Numbered from the stretch's first letter, positions 25,440-34,286 are shown. The stretch: DNA of 64,000 bases from Streptomyces justiciae (GCF_015163075.1 NZ_JADDXU010000010.1:186001-250000); one strand, 5' to 3'. The notes: generated from the letters alone by a model not told the origin. Made by a program: numbers and translations.

Positions 25440-27494
25440 CTACTCGGCGATGATCGCCGGATCGCTCACCCCGGCCCTGCCGTTCTCGACGTGCCCGGCG
25501 AACCCGCGCAGGAACGCCGGGTCCGCGTCGGACGTGACGGTCAGGTCGTACCAACGCCGGCTCGCCGTGAGGTCGATGGTGCGCTTCACGGTGGCGCCGG
25601 GCCGCACGGTCACGGACGTGGCGGCACCGCCGTACCCGTTGACGATCTTCAGGCGGACACTCCCGGTCCCCTCGTTGGTGAAGGTCAGCTCGACGTCGTC
25701 ACCGCAGTGCCGCGCGGTGACCTCCGGACCGGCCGTCTTGTTGGCGCCCTTGAAGGAGCGCACGAACCCGTTCGGGCCGTGCACGGTCAGGTCGTACGAG
25801 CCGTTCGAGTACGCCGAGTTCCAGGTGTCCGCGACGGACTTGCCGGCCTCGGTGGTGTAGGTCCAGGGCCCGTCGGTGCGGTTGCCGGACGTGACCAGGA
25901 AGCCCGCGCCCGCCTTGGCGCCGGAGGCGAAGGTCAGCGTGAACCTGCCGGCCGCCGCGTCGACGGAACCGTCCACGCGCGGGGCGTACTTCAGCGGGCG
26001 GGCCGGGCGCAGGCCGCGCTCCTGCTTCGGCAGCACCGGGTTGGCCGGCGGGGTCGGCACGTAGTCGGGGTGGCGCAGGCGGTCCGGCGGTTCGTAGCCG
26101 GCGGTGTCCGGGAGGGCGACCGGCTTGGCGTCCGTGCGGGAGAAGTCGAAGGCCGCGGTCAGGTCGCCGCAGACGGCCCGGCGCCAGGGCGAGATGTTCG
26201 GCTCGTGCACCCCGAAGCGGCGCTCCATGAACCGGATGATCGAGGTGTGGTCGAGGGTCTCGGAGCAGACGTAACCGCCCTTGCTCCAGGGCGAGACGAC
26301 GAGCATCGGCACCCGCTGGCCGAGCCCGTAGGGACCGGCGACATGGCCGCTGTCGCCCTTGAAGAGGTCGAGCGCCGGGTCGACCGTCGACTTGCCCTGC
26401 GCGGCGGAGGCCGGCGGGAAGGCCGGGACGACATGGTCGAAGAAGCCGTCGTTCTCGTCGTACGTGATGAACAGCGCGGTCTTCGCCCACACCTCCGGCA
26501 CGGAGGTCAGCGCGTCGAGGACCTGGGCGATGTACCAGGCGCCGTAGTTGGCGGGCCAGTTGGGGTGCTCGGTGAAGGCCTCGGGGGCGACGACCCAGGA
26601 GATCTTCGGGAGCTTGCCGCCCTTGACGTCGGCGCGCAGCTGGTCGAAGTAGCCCTCGCCCTTGGTGTAGTCGGTGCCGGTGCGGGCCTTGTCGTAGAGC
26701 GGGTCGCCGGGCTGGGCGTCGCGGTACTGGTTGAAGTACAGCAGGGAGTTGTCGCCGTAGTTGCCGCGGTAGGCGTCGTTGATCCAGCCCCAGGAACCGG
26801 CCGCGTCGAGGCCGTCGCCGACGTCCTGGTAGATCTTCCAGGAGACGCCCGCCTGCTCCAGGCGTTCGGGGTACGTCGTCCAGCCGTAGCCGACCTCGTC
26901 GTTGCCGAGGACGGGGCCGCCGCCCTTGCCGTCGTTGCCGGTGTAACCCGTCCACATGTAGTAGCGGTTGGGGTCGGTCGAGCCGATGAACGAGCAGTGG
27001 TAGGCGTCGCAGACGGTGAAGGAGTCGGCGAGCGCGTAGTGGAACGGGATGTCCTTGCGTTCCAGGTACGCCATCGTCGTGGAGCCCTTGGACGGCACCC
27101 ACTTGTCGTACTTGCCGCCCGCGAAGGCCGCGTGGCCGTCGTTCCAGCCGTGCGGGAGGTCCTGGACGAACGCCAGGCCCAGGTCGTCGTGTTCGGGGCG
27201 GAACGGCAGGATCTCCTTGCCGGCGCTGTCCTTCTGGTGCCAGACCGACTGGCCGTTCGCCTGCTTGACCGGCCGCGGGTCCCCGAAGCCGCGGACGCCG
27301 CGGAGCTTGCCGAAGTAGTGGTCGAAGGAGCGGTTCTCCTGCATCAGGACGACGATGTGCTCGACGTCCTCGATCGATCCCGTGCGGTGGTTCGCCGGGA
27401 GCGCGGCGGCGCGCTGGATGCTGCTGGACAGCGCGGTGAACGCCGTGGTGGCGCCAGCGACTTGGAGGAATCTGCGCCGATTGACTTCGGGCAT
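25440..27494 (-). CDS. Tat-exported phosphocholine-specific phospholipase C (non-haemolytic)
   Basis: A 684-residue secreted phospholipase C of the phosphoesterase family. A twin-arginine leader (NRRRFLQVAG) is followed by the catalytic N-terminal domain with HIVVLMQENRSFDHYFG (about 46-62), GSTDPNRYYMWTG and TYDENDGFFDHV, then two C-terminal DUF756-type domains (about 500-680). It would release phosphocholine from phosphatidylcholine or sphingomyelin outside the cell. No obvious PHO box (GTTCACC repeats) is seen upstream. The gene converges on the transporter gene with a one-base gap. Confidence 0.9.
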   Translation of the reverse strand: MPEVNRRRFLQVAGATTAFTALSSSIQRAAALPANHRTGSIEDVEHIVVLMQENRSFDHYFGKLRGVRGFGDPRPVKQANGQSVWHQKDSAGKEILPFRPEHDDLGLAFVQDLPHGWNDGHAAFAGGKYDKWVPSKGSTTMAYLERKDIPFHYALADSFTVCDAYHCSFIGSTDPNRYYMWTGYTGNDGKGGGPVLGNDEVGYGWTTYPERLEQAGVSWKIYQDVGDGLDAAGSWGWINDAYRGNYGDNSLLYFNQYRDAQPGDPLYDKARTGTDYTKGEGYFDQLRADVKGGKLPKISWVVAPEAFTEHPNWPANYGAWYIAQVLDALTSVPEVWAKTALFITYDENDGFFDHVVPAFPPASAAQGKSTVDPALDLFKGDSGHVAGPYGLGQRVPMLVVSPWSKGGYVCSETLDHTSIIRFMERRFGVHEPNISPWRRAVCGDLTAAFDFSRTDAKPVALPDTAGYEPPDRLRHPDYVPTPPANPVLPKQERGLRPARPLKYAPRVDGSVDAAAGRFTLTFASGAKAGAGFLVTSGNRTDGPWTYTTEAGKSVADTWNSAYSNGSYDLTVHGPNGFVRSFKGANKTAGPEVTARHCGDDVELTFTNEGTGSVRLKIVNGYGGAATSVTVRPGATVKRTIDLTASRRWYDLTVTSDADPAFLRGFAGHVENGRAGVSDPAIIAE

Positions 27495-27661
27495 GGGTGG
27501 GTCTGCCTCTCATCCAGGGGTGCGGATGGCCGGAACGTGACGGAAGGTGCGCGCAGCGAGTGTTCCAAGAGCACCAAACGTCAGGGAAGGGTCTGGTGAC
27601 GCCCGTGTGAAAGTCGCCGGTACGCGCGGGGTTCCGGCGGGCCCGAAGCCACGCAGGCCCG

Positions 27662-27677
27662 TATAACACTCGTCATA
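27662..27677. promoter_or_regulatory. TetR-type operator, site 1
   Basis: TATAACACTCGTCATA is an imperfect copy of the TATAAC-4-GTTATA palindrome. It lies 43 bp before site 2 and upstream of the first tautomerase gene. Confidence 0.72.
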
Positions 27678-27704
27678 GACCTGGTGTAGGCTCCGGCCGC
27701 TGGT

Positions 27705-27720
27705 TATAACAGTCGTTATA
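27705..27720. promoter_or_regulatory. TetR-type operator, site 2 (perfect palindrome)
   Basis: TATAACAGTCGTTATA has perfect six-base arms. It abuts the GGAGG ribosome site of the tautomerase gene and is the exact reverse complement of site 4 at 29169-29184, 1.5 kb away. Confidence 0.82.
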
Positions 27721-27730
27721 GGAGGTAGTC

Positions 27731-28207
27731 GTGACCGTGATCACCGTGAACACCCCGAAGGGCCGGCTGAGCGTGGAGCAGCGCCGCACGCTGGCCGAAA
27801 CGCTGACGGACGCGGTGCTCGTGCCCGAGATCGGTCAGTTCGCGCCGCCCGCGCGAGCCGGGTTCCAGGTGCACTTCGTGGAGCGCGAGCCGGACATGAT
27901 GGCCATCGGCGGCCGGCTGCTGGCGGACGCCGGCCCGGCGCTGGACGTCATGGTGATCGACGTGACGGTGATGGACGGGGACTGGCGCCGGGAGGTGCGG
28001 GCCGAGGTCATCGAGCGGGTGCTGCACGCACTCGCCGAGGCATGCGGGCTTCCCGAGCCGTCGCCGGCCTGGTGGGTGACCTTCCGGGTGGTGGACGAGG
28101 GCAGTTGGGGGTCGAGCGGCGGGGTGCTGTCGATCCTGTCCCTGCTGGAGAGCGGCGTGTTCACCGAGGAGAAGGCGAAGGCGATCCGGGCGGCGATCGA
28201 CGCCTGA
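27731..28207 (+). CDS. Tautomerase-family protein (first of two)
   Basis: A 158-residue protein starting with GTG after a perfect GGAGG. Two halves resemble the tautomerase/MIF beta-alpha-beta fold, but the first residues are MTV rather than the catalytic Pro directly after Met seen in 4-oxalocrotonate tautomerases, so activity may differ. Two TATAAC palindromes just upstream point to control by the TetR protein encoded 0.3 kb downstream. Its stop codon begins a 40-bp tandem array. Confidence 0.72.
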   Translation: MTVITVNTPKGRLSVEQRRTLAETLTDAVLVPEIGQFAPPARAGFQVHFVEREPDMMAIGGRLLADAGPALDVMVIDVTVMDGDWRREVRAEVIERVLHALAEACGLPEPSPAWWVTFRVVDEGSWGSSGGVLSILSLLESGVFTEEKAKAIRAAIDA

Positions 28208-28559
28208 TCAGTCGGCCTCGTCCGCAGCCACGTCGATCGGTGTCTGATCATTCGACCTCGTCTGCGGCCGGGGCAATCGGCGCCTGACCACTCCACCCCG
28301 TCCAGAGCCGCAGCAATCGGCCTGACCACTCGACCTCGCCCACGGCCGAGGCGATCGGCCTGATCACTCGGCCCCCTCCACAGCCACGGCAATCGGCGCC
28401 TGACCACTCCGCCCCGCCCGCGGCCGCGGCAATCGATCCCTGATCACCCGCCCCCGCCCGCGGCCGCGGCAATCGATCCCTGATCACCCGCCCCCGTCCG
28501 CGGCCGTGGCAATCGAGGCCTGCTCACCCGCCCCCACCCACAGCCCCGGCGATCACCGC
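28204..28559. repeat. Nine tandem copies of a 38-40-bp unit between convergent genes
   Basis: Units begin with CTGAYCA-like heptamers at 28204, 28244, 28284, 28322, 28360, 28400, 28440, 28480 and 28520, giving steps of 40 or 38 bp. Each unit also holds a GGCCGNGGCAATCG block. The first unit starts on the stop codon of the tautomerase gene and the last lies within the end of the TetR gene. There are no unique spacers. It occupies the whole 316-bp gap; I see no gene in it. Confidence 0.95.
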
Positions 28560-29114
28560 CTCCAACTGCCGCTCCACCAGGTCCAGCGGCGTCATGCTCC
28601 GCTTGGCGCGGCACATCGCGATCGCGCCCTCGACGCCCGCCACGACCAGGGCCGCGACGCCGGCGGCCTGGTCCCGGTCGGCCCCGTGTGCGCGCAACGA
28701 CTCCGCGAGCAGCCGCTCCCAGCCCTCGAACGCCTCGGCGGCGGCCGCGAGGGCGGGCGGGATCTCGTCGGCCGGGGGCTCCTCGACGGAGACGGCCAGC
28801 ACCGGGCAGCCGGCGCGGTAGTCGCTGTCGACGACGATGCCGCGCCACAGGGCAAGGAAGGCGCGGAGCCCGGCGGCCGGACCCGCGTCGAGTTCCTTGC
28901 GGAGGATGCGCTCGACCGCCGTACCGGCGTACCGCACCGCCTCGGTGGCCAACTGCTGCTTGCCCTCGGGGAAGTAGTGGTATGTCGAACCGAGCGGCGC
29001 CTTGGCGTGTTTGGCCAGCTCACGGATGCTCGTGGCGTTCAGGCCACGCCGGCTGATCATGTCGGCCGCTCCGGCCACGATGCGCTCGCGCGACGGCGCG
29101 CTGGATTTGGCCAA
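28524..29114 (-). CDS. TetR-family regulator (LmrA/YxaF-like)
   Basis: A 196-residue repressor with an N-terminal HTH (NATSIRELAKHAKAPLGSTY) and a C-terminal domain resembling the LmrA/YxaF group, including the GCPVLA segment with a conserved cysteine. Two TATAAC palindromes lie upstream of its own start and the divergent tautomerase operon, and two more upstream of the other tautomerase gene, so it probably controls itself and both units. Its last codons (AVGGGG) fall in the 40-bp array, so repeat changes could alter its C-terminus. Confidence 0.88.
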   Translation of the reverse strand: MAKSSAPSRERIVAGAADMISRRGLNATSIRELAKHAKAPLGSTYHYFPEGKQQLATEAVRYAGTAVERILRKELDAGPAAGLRAFLALWRGIVVDSDYRAGCPVLAVSVEEPPADEIPPALAAAAEAFEGWERLLAESLRAHGADRDQAAGVAALVVAGVEGAIAMCRAKRSMTPLDLVERQLEAVIAGAVGGGG

Positions 29115-29133
29115 GGCCGCACCCCTCTCTGGC

Positions 29134-29149
29134 TATAACGCTCGTCATA
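29134..29149. promoter_or_regulatory. TetR-type operator, site 3
   Basis: TATAACGCTCGTCATA is nearly identical to site 1 (one base differs). It lies 20 bp upstream of the TetR start, suited to autorepression. Confidence 0.75.
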
Positions 29150-29168
29150 GTCTAGCGTGACCTTCACT

Positions 29169-29184
29169 TATAACGACTGTTATA
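29169..29184. promoter_or_regulatory. TetR-type operator, site 4 (perfect palindrome)
   Basis: TATAACGACTGTTATA, the reverse complement of site 2, lies 30 bp before the second tautomerase ATG and 35 bp after site 3. Confidence 0.82.
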
Positions 29185-29213
29185 GATCACGTGACCCGCA
29201 AGGGAGACCCGTC

Positions 29214-29642
29214 ATGCCGATGATCCGGCTCACCGTCCCGTCCGGTGCCCTGACCGAGGAGGGTCGCGCGTCCGTCCAGCGCGACCTGGCCGCCGTACTG
29301 CTGCGTTGGGAGGGGGCGCCCGACACGGCGTTCTTCCGGGCCCAGGCATGGAGCTACCTGGCCGAGCTGCCGGAGGGGGCGCAGACCACCGCCGAGGACG
29401 ACGCGCCCCGCTTCCTGGTCGAGGTGACCGTGCCGCAGGGCGCGCTGTCCGAGCGTCGTAAGGCGGGGCTGGTGGAGGAGGCCACGAAGACGGTCCTCGG
29501 CGCGGCCGGGCTGTCCCCGGACGAGGCGCTGCGGGTGTGGGTGCTGGTGCACGAGCAGGCCGACGGCACCTGGGGCGCGGGCGGCTCGGTCGTCCGGTAC
29601 GCCGACCTCGTGGCCCTCGCGAAGGGGCCGGCCGGTGCGTGA
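29214..29642 (+). CDS. Tautomerase-family protein (second)
   Basis: A 142-residue protein with Pro2 directly after the initiator Met (MPMIRL), the catalytic base position of tautomerases, and a fused two-unit layout (second unit around RFLVEVTVPQGALSERR). GGGAG lies seven bases upstream of the ATG at 29214. It overlaps the dehydrogenase gene by eight bases, so the two are cotranslated. The substrate is unknown; a keto-enol or dehalogenase-type step feeding the dehydrogenase is only an inference. Confidence 0.75.
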   Translation: MPMIRLTVPSGALTEEGRASVQRDLAAVLLRWEGAPDTAFFRAQAWSYLAELPEGAQTTAEDDAPRFLVEVTVPQGALSERRKAGLVEEATKTVLGAAGLSPDEALRVWVLVHEQADGTWGAGGSVVRYADLVALAKGPAGA

Positions 29643-30645
29643 ACTGACGTACGTCGCCCGCAACTCCGTCGAGTGGCGTGAGGCGCCCGACCCGAAGCTG
29701 CTCACCGACCGGGAGGCGATCGTCGCGCCGGTCGCGGCGACCTCCTGCGACGTGGACACCGCGATCCTCGCCGGGCATGGCTTCATAGCGCCGCCGTTCG
29801 CGCTCGGGCACGAGTGCGTGGCCCGGGTGGTGGAGGTCGGCGACGCGGTGACCGGCGTGGCCCCCGGGGACCTGGTCGTCGTCCCGTGGTCCATCAACTG
29901 CGGTACCTGTGCCCCCTGTTCGGCCGGCCTCACCGCGCACTGCTCGTCCGTACCGCACATGGCGATGTACGGCGCCCCGATCGGCGGCACCTGGGGCGGA
30001 CTCTTCTCCGACCTCGTCCGGGTCCCGTGGGCGGACGCCATGCTGGTGCCGCTCCCCGGCGATCTGGACCCGGTCGCGATGGCGTCGGCGAGCGACAACT
30101 GGTCGTTGTCCTGGCGGCTGGTCGCCCCGCACCTCAAGGCACGGCCCGGCGCCCGGGTCCTGGTCGTGGCGCGCGGCAGCATCGGGCTGTACGTGTGCGA
30201 CATCGCCCGCGCGCTCGGCGCGTCCGAGGTGTTGTACGTCGACCCGAACCCCGAACACCGGGAACTCGCCCGGGGTTTCGGCGCCGCCACCGCGGAGACG
30301 CTGGAGCCGGTCAGGCACGGTTTCGACATCGCGGTCGAGGCGACGGGCCGGGTCGACCAGCTGGCACTCGCCGTCAAGTCCCTTGCCCCGGAGGGCATCT
30401 GCGAGTCCGCGGGCAACCACTTCCGTCCCGGCGAGCTGCCGCTGCTCGACATGTACCTCACCGGCGTCACCTTGCGTGTCGCCCGTGACAACGTCCGCGG
30501 CCACATCCCCGACGCCCTGGAACTCGCCCGCTCGGGCAGGGTCGACCCGGCGAAAGTGGTCTCCCACGTCATCGACTGGGAGCAACTCCCCGACGCCCTG
30601 CCCGAGAAGCACCTCAAGCCCGTCTTCGTACGCGCGGACGGCTGA
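29635..30645 (+). CDS. Zinc-dependent alcohol dehydrogenase-like protein
   Basis: A 336-residue medium-chain dehydrogenase with catalytic Cys in TSCDVDT, GHECVARV, and the structural zinc set CGTCAPCSAGLTAHC. The nucleotide motif is unusual: VVARGSIGLYV instead of the common GxGxxG, so cofactor binding may deviate. It begins with GTG, overlapping the tautomerase gene by eight bases. It belongs to the TetR-controlled island. Confidence 0.85.
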   Translation: MRELTYVARNSVEWREAPDPKLLTDREAIVAPVAATSCDVDTAILAGHGFIAPPFALGHECVARVVEVGDAVTGVAPGDLVVVPWSINCGTCAPCSAGLTAHCSSVPHMAMYGAPIGGTWGGLFSDLVRVPWADAMLVPLPGDLDPVAMASASDNWSLSWRLVAPHLKARPGARVLVVARGSIGLYVCDIARALGASEVLYVDPNPEHRELARGFGAATAETLEPVRHGFDIAVEATGRVDQLALAVKSLAPEGICESAGNHFRPGELPLLDMYLTGVTLRVARDNVRGHIPDALELARSGRVDPAKVVSHVIDWEQLPDALPEKHLKPVFVRADG

Positions 30646-30673
30646 CCGAGAAGCAGACTGAGCGAGCAGATCC

Positions 30674-31324
30674 ATGAACGCACCCCACACCGCGGCCCCG
30701 TCGACGGACCTGGACCATCAGCGCGAGGCGATCGCCGGGCTCGGTCACGAGCTGCGGGCCCTGGTCGACGCGACCGTCCGCACCGTCACCCCCGCCGACG
30801 TCCTGCACCGCGTGACGGGCGAGGTCCGGCGGCTCACCGCCCAGCTGACCGGACGCCGAAGGACCCGGGCCGAGATCCCGCACGTGGACGAATTCCCGGG
30901 CGGGATACGGATGTTCAGCCCCGTCACCGGCCCCGGCAGCCCCCTCGCCCCACCGGTGCGGGTGACGCCGGACGGCGACGGTGTCACCGGCCACTGCACG
31001 CTCGGCATCGCCCACGAGTGCCCGCCCGGGTATGTGCACGGCGGCATGAGCGCCATGCTGCTGGACGAGTTGATGGGGTGGGCCTGCTCCGCGGCGGGGA
31101 CACCCGCGATGACGGTGTCCCTCCAACTGCGGTACCACGGGCCCGTGCCGGTGGAGACGCCACTGCGGGTCCGCGCCCGGGTCACCGGCACCGAGGCCCG
31201 CAAGGTCTTCGTGACGGGTTCGATCACCACGGAGGCGGACGGCGACCGCCAACTGGTCACCGCCGAAGCCGTTTTCGTGACACCTGATCCGGAGCGCGCC
31301 CGAGCGCTGTTCCCGGCACGGTAG
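30674..31324 (+). CDS. PaaI/hotdog-fold thioesterase family protein
   Basis: A 216-residue protein whose second half is a hotdog domain (YVHGGMSAMLLDELMGWA with the conserved HGG; VSLQLRYHGPVP). It would hydrolyse an acyl-CoA, substrate unknown. The N-terminal 90 residues are extra and helical. It follows the dehydrogenase by 28 bp and probably ends the same operon. AGCAGATCC before ATG is a weak ribosome site. Confidence 0.8.
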   Translation: MNAPHTAAPSTDLDHQREAIAGLGHELRALVDATVRTVTPADVLHRVTGEVRRLTAQLTGRRRTRAEIPHVDEFPGGIRMFSPVTGPGSPLAPPVRVTPDGDGVTGHCTLGIAHECPPGYVHGGMSAMLLDELMGWACSAAGTPAMTVSLQLRYHGPVPVETPLRVRARVTGTEARKVFVTGSITTEADGDRQLVTAEAVFVTPDPERARALFPAR

Positions 31325-31564
31325 GCCCTGCGGGAGCGACCGCCGCCGGGCCGGTGGCGCACGCACTGCTCCCGAGACCGTGGACCGCCTCGCCGACGAC
31401 GGTCCGCCGGTGCTGCTTCCGGGCCTGCTCGTGGCCACCGACAGCCACCCCGACGATCAGTGCCCTCGGTGTCCGGCGTCGCCCGAATGGCTTCTCACCG
31501 CGTGCCGCCGCGGCCGCGGTCGGCGGAAATGGAGCGAGCAGGCATCCCGAGCGTTGGAGACACC

Positions 31565-32911
31565 ATGAGTGGCCCGCCCGAGCCCAGCGGCTCCGCGCCC
31601 GCCCCGAAGGACACCGGTCCCGCCGATGGCGTCGGCGGGCACGGCTCCCGGGCCGGGCGGATCGCGCGGAGCACGGCCTCGGCGGTCCTCATCGTGCTGA
31701 CCTGCGTCCTCGTGCCCGTCGCCCTGCTGACGGTGTGGGTGCACGACATCGCGCTCGACACCGACCGCTACGTCGCCACGGTCAAGCCACTGGCCACCGA
31801 CCCGGCCATCCAGGACGCGGCCGTCCGCCGCATCAGCGAGGCCGCCGACGTACGCGTGGACGGCGATCAGGCCGCCGCGGACATCGCGACCTGGCTGACG
31901 TCGCAGGGTCTGCCGCCGCGCGCCGCCGCGGCCGTACGGAACCTCGGCCCGCAGCTCGACTCGGCCGTCGACAACACGGTGACCAAGGTCGCCACCCGTT
32001 TCGTCGAGAGCGACCGCTTCGAGAAGGTGTGGACGAACGCCAACCGGGCCGCCCACAACACCGTCGTAGACGCGCTCACCGGGGAGGGCCGCGGTGCCGT
32101 CGGGGTCAGCGGCGGCACGGTGACGCTCGACGTCGGCACGGCCGTCGACCGGGTCAGACAGGAACTGGTCGACGCCGGTCTGTCCCCGGCCGCGAAGATC
32201 CCCGACGTCGACAAGGAGATGGTGCTCTTCCACTCCGACCAGCTCGGGAAGATCCGCAAGGGCGCGCATCTGCTGGACGTGATCGGCGACTGGTTCCCCC
32301 TGCTCGTCGTGGCCCTCGGCGCGGCCGGGGTGCTGCTGGCCCACCGCCGGCGCCGCGCCCTCGCGCGCACCGCCCTCGGCGCGGCCTTCGCCTGCCTGGT
32401 CGTGGCCATCGTCCTCGTCGTCGCCCGCCGCTACTACCTGGACCACCTCCCGCCCCAGATCCAGTCGCGGGCCGCCGCGGCGGCGGTCTTCGACACGCTG
32501 CTGCACTTCCTGCGGGTCAGCCTGCGCACCGCGATCGTGCTCGGCGTCGTCATCGCGCTCGGCACCTATCTCATCGGCCCGGGCCGGCTCCCGGTGGCGG
32601 TGCGCAGGACGTCGGAGCGCACCGCGGACTCCGCGGCGACCTGGGCGTACGGCCACCAGGTCCGCACCGGGCGGGCCGGGACGTGGACGCAGGACCACCG
32701 GCGATGGATCACGCTGGCCGCCCTCCTGATCGTGGCGCTGGTCTTCGCCCTCTGGAACCATCCGACCGCGCTGACGATCCTGCTCCTGGTGCTCGTCCTG
32801 CTGGCCGTCCTCGCCCTGGTCGCCCTCCTCGCCGCCACGGGCCGCGCCACGCTGGCCGCCGAACAAGGGGCGCCGGTCGGTCGGAACGACTCGTCCGGCG
32901 ATCGCCCATGA
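31565..32911 (+). CDS. Multi-pass membrane protein of unknown function
   Basis: A 448-residue protein: proline-rich cytoplasmic N-terminus, one helix (about 35-60), a large external domain of about 190 residues, then four or five further helices (LLVVALGAAGVLLA; FACLVVAIVLVVA; IVLGVVIALGTYLI; the Leu/Val-rich C-terminal pair). This layout is common in Streptomyces hypothetical proteins; no catalytic motif is visible. GGAGA at 31556-31560 supports the start at 31565 over an earlier in-frame ATG. It ends ten bases from the converging MocR gene. Confidence 0.75.
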   Translation: MSGPPEPSGSAPAPKDTGPADGVGGHGSRAGRIARSTASAVLIVLTCVLVPVALLTVWVHDIALDTDRYVATVKPLATDPAIQDAAVRRISEAADVRVDGDQAAADIATWLTSQGLPPRAAAAVRNLGPQLDSAVDNTVTKVATRFVESDRFEKVWTNANRAAHNTVVDALTGEGRGAVGVSGGTVTLDVGTAVDRVRQELVDAGLSPAAKIPDVDKEMVLFHSDQLGKIRKGAHLLDVIGDWFPLLVVALGAAGVLLAHRRRRALARTALGAAFACLVVAIVLVVARRYYLDHLPPQIQSRAAAAAVFDTLLHFLRVSLRTAIVLGVVIALGTYLIGPGRLPVAVRRTSERTADSAATWAYGHQVRTGRAGTWTQDHRRWITLAALLIVALVFALWNHPTALTILLLVLVLLAVLALVALLAATGRATLAAEQGAPVGRNDSSGDRP

Positions 32912-32921
32912 CGCGGCGGGG

Positions 32922-34277
32922 TCAGCTGTAGGCGTCCTCGACGGCGACTCGTCGCACCGTGCGCAGCGTCGTCCGCAGACGGTCCAGGTCGGTCGAGCCC
33001 AGGGCGAGGCGGAGCGCCTGCGGTGTGTGGGTCGTGGTCGTGAAGGGCTCCGCGGTGCTCACCGAGATCTGCTGCCGCGCGAGGGTGGCGGTCAGGCGGT
33101 CGGCGCGCGCGTCGTCGGGCAACGGCAGCCAGACGAAGTAAGACGAGGGGTGGCCGACGAGCGGCAGGCCCGCCAGCTCCTGCCGGGCGATCGCCTGGCG
33201 GGCCCTCGCGTCGTCCCGCTTCCGCGCCTCCAGCTGGTCCACCGTGCCGTCGTCGAGCCAGCCGCAGGCGATCGCGGTGGTGAGGGCCGGGGTGTTCCAG
33301 ATGGTGGCCCGGATCGCGCGTTCGAGCGACGGCACCAGGTGCTGAGGGGCGACGACGAAGCCGACCCGGAGGCCGGTGGCGACGTTCTTGGACAGGCCGG
33401 TGACGTGGACGGTGATGTCCGGCGCGGTGGCGGCCAGCGGCGGTGGCGGGTCCTCGGCCAGGTAGGCGTAGGAGGCGTCCTCGATGAGGAGCGAGCCGTG
33501 CTGTCGGGCGATCTCGACCAGGCGGGTGCGCTCGTCGGCCGGCATGACCCGGCCGAGGGGGTTGTGCAGGGTCGGCATGGTGTAGATCGCGCGTACCGGG
33601 CGGCTCGCGCACACCTTGGCGAGGGCGTCGAGATCCGGCCCGTCGGGGGTGACGGGAATGGGCTCCAGGTCGAGCCGGAAGGCTTCCGCGAGCACCTTGA
33701 AACCCGGGTAGGTGAGCGCGTCGACCGCGACGACGTCACCGGCGCCGAGCGTGGCCATGACGGTGACGGCCAGGCCGTGCTGCGCGCCGTTGACGACGAG
33801 GATCTGATCCGGGTCCGGGCTGAGGCCGCGCCGCCGCAGGTGCCGTGCGATCGACGCCCGGTCCTGGGGGCGTCCGCGATGGGGCTGGTAGCTCAGCAGT
33901 GAGTCGAGGTCGCCGGAGCCGGCGAGTCCGCGCAGGGCCTGCCGCAGGAGGTCGGCCTGGCCGGGCAGCGAGGGGTAGTTGAAGTTGAGGTCGACCGCGT
34001 CGGTGGCGACCACCTGAAGGTCGATGCCGTGTCCGGCGGGCACCGCGATGTCCCGTACGAAGGTGCCGCGGCCCTGTTCGCGGCTGACCAGGCCCATCGC
34101 CTCCAGTTCGGCGTACACGCGGGTCGCCGTCACCACGGCGATGCCCTCCTGCGCGGCCAGCCCGCGGTGGGTCGGCAGCCGCGTACCCGCGGCGAGCCGT
34201 CCGGAGCGGATGTCGGACGCGAGCGTGTCGACCAGGGCCTTGTAGCGCGGGGCTGCCATGGGCCGAAGTGTATCCAT
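32922..34277 (-). CDS. MocR-type GntR/aminotransferase regulator
   Basis: A 451-residue fusion: N-terminal GntR winged helix (RYKALVDTLASDIRSGRL; VVTATRVYAELEAMGLV) and a large fold-type I aminotransferase-like domain with the PLP lysine in TGLSKNVATG. MocR proteins sense a PLP-reactive ligand and usually activate a divergent gene; here that gene is the DJ-1/PfpI gene. ATG 34277 and ATG 34259 are both possible; neither has a clear ribosome site, and the transcript may be leaderless. Confidence 0.9.
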   Translation of the reverse strand: MDTLRPMAAPRYKALVDTLASDIRSGRLAAGTRLPTHRGLAAQEGIAVVTATRVYAELEAMGLVSREQGRGTFVRDIAVPAGHGIDLQVVATDAVDLNFNYPSLPGQADLLRQALRGLAGSGDLDSLLSYQPHRGRPQDRASIARHLRRRGLSPDPDQILVVNGAQHGLAVTVMATLGAGDVVAVDALTYPGFKVLAEAFRLDLEPIPVTPDGPDLDALAKVCASRPVRAIYTMPTLHNPLGRVMPADERTRLVEIARQHGSLLIEDASYAYLAEDPPPPLAATAPDITVHVTGLSKNVATGLRVGFVVAPQHLVPSLERAIRATIWNTPALTTAIACGWLDDGTVDQLEARKRDDARARQAIARQELAGLPLVGHPSSYFVWLPLPDDARADRLTATLARQQISVSTAEPFTTTTHTPQALRLALGSTDLDRLRTTLRTVRRVAVEDAYS

Positions 34278-34286
34278 GACAATTTT

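Noticed and set aside
25440..27494. PHO-box control of the phospholipase gene
   Set aside because: I looked for GTTCACC direct repeats in 27495-27730 on both strands and found none.
28248..28487. Repeat-encoded protein on the minus strand (79 codons)
   Set aside because: The frame arises from the tandem array, has no ribosome site, and the unit length of 38-40 bp breaks the frame at each copy.
28204..28559. CRISPR array
   Set aside because: The 40-bp units are contiguous with no unique spacers, the units diverge gradually, and no cas gene is nearby.
31380..31568. 62-codon frame before the membrane-protein gene
   Set aside because: It has no ribosome site or recognisable motif and overlaps the supported start of the next gene; the 240-bp gap otherwise shows nothing definite.
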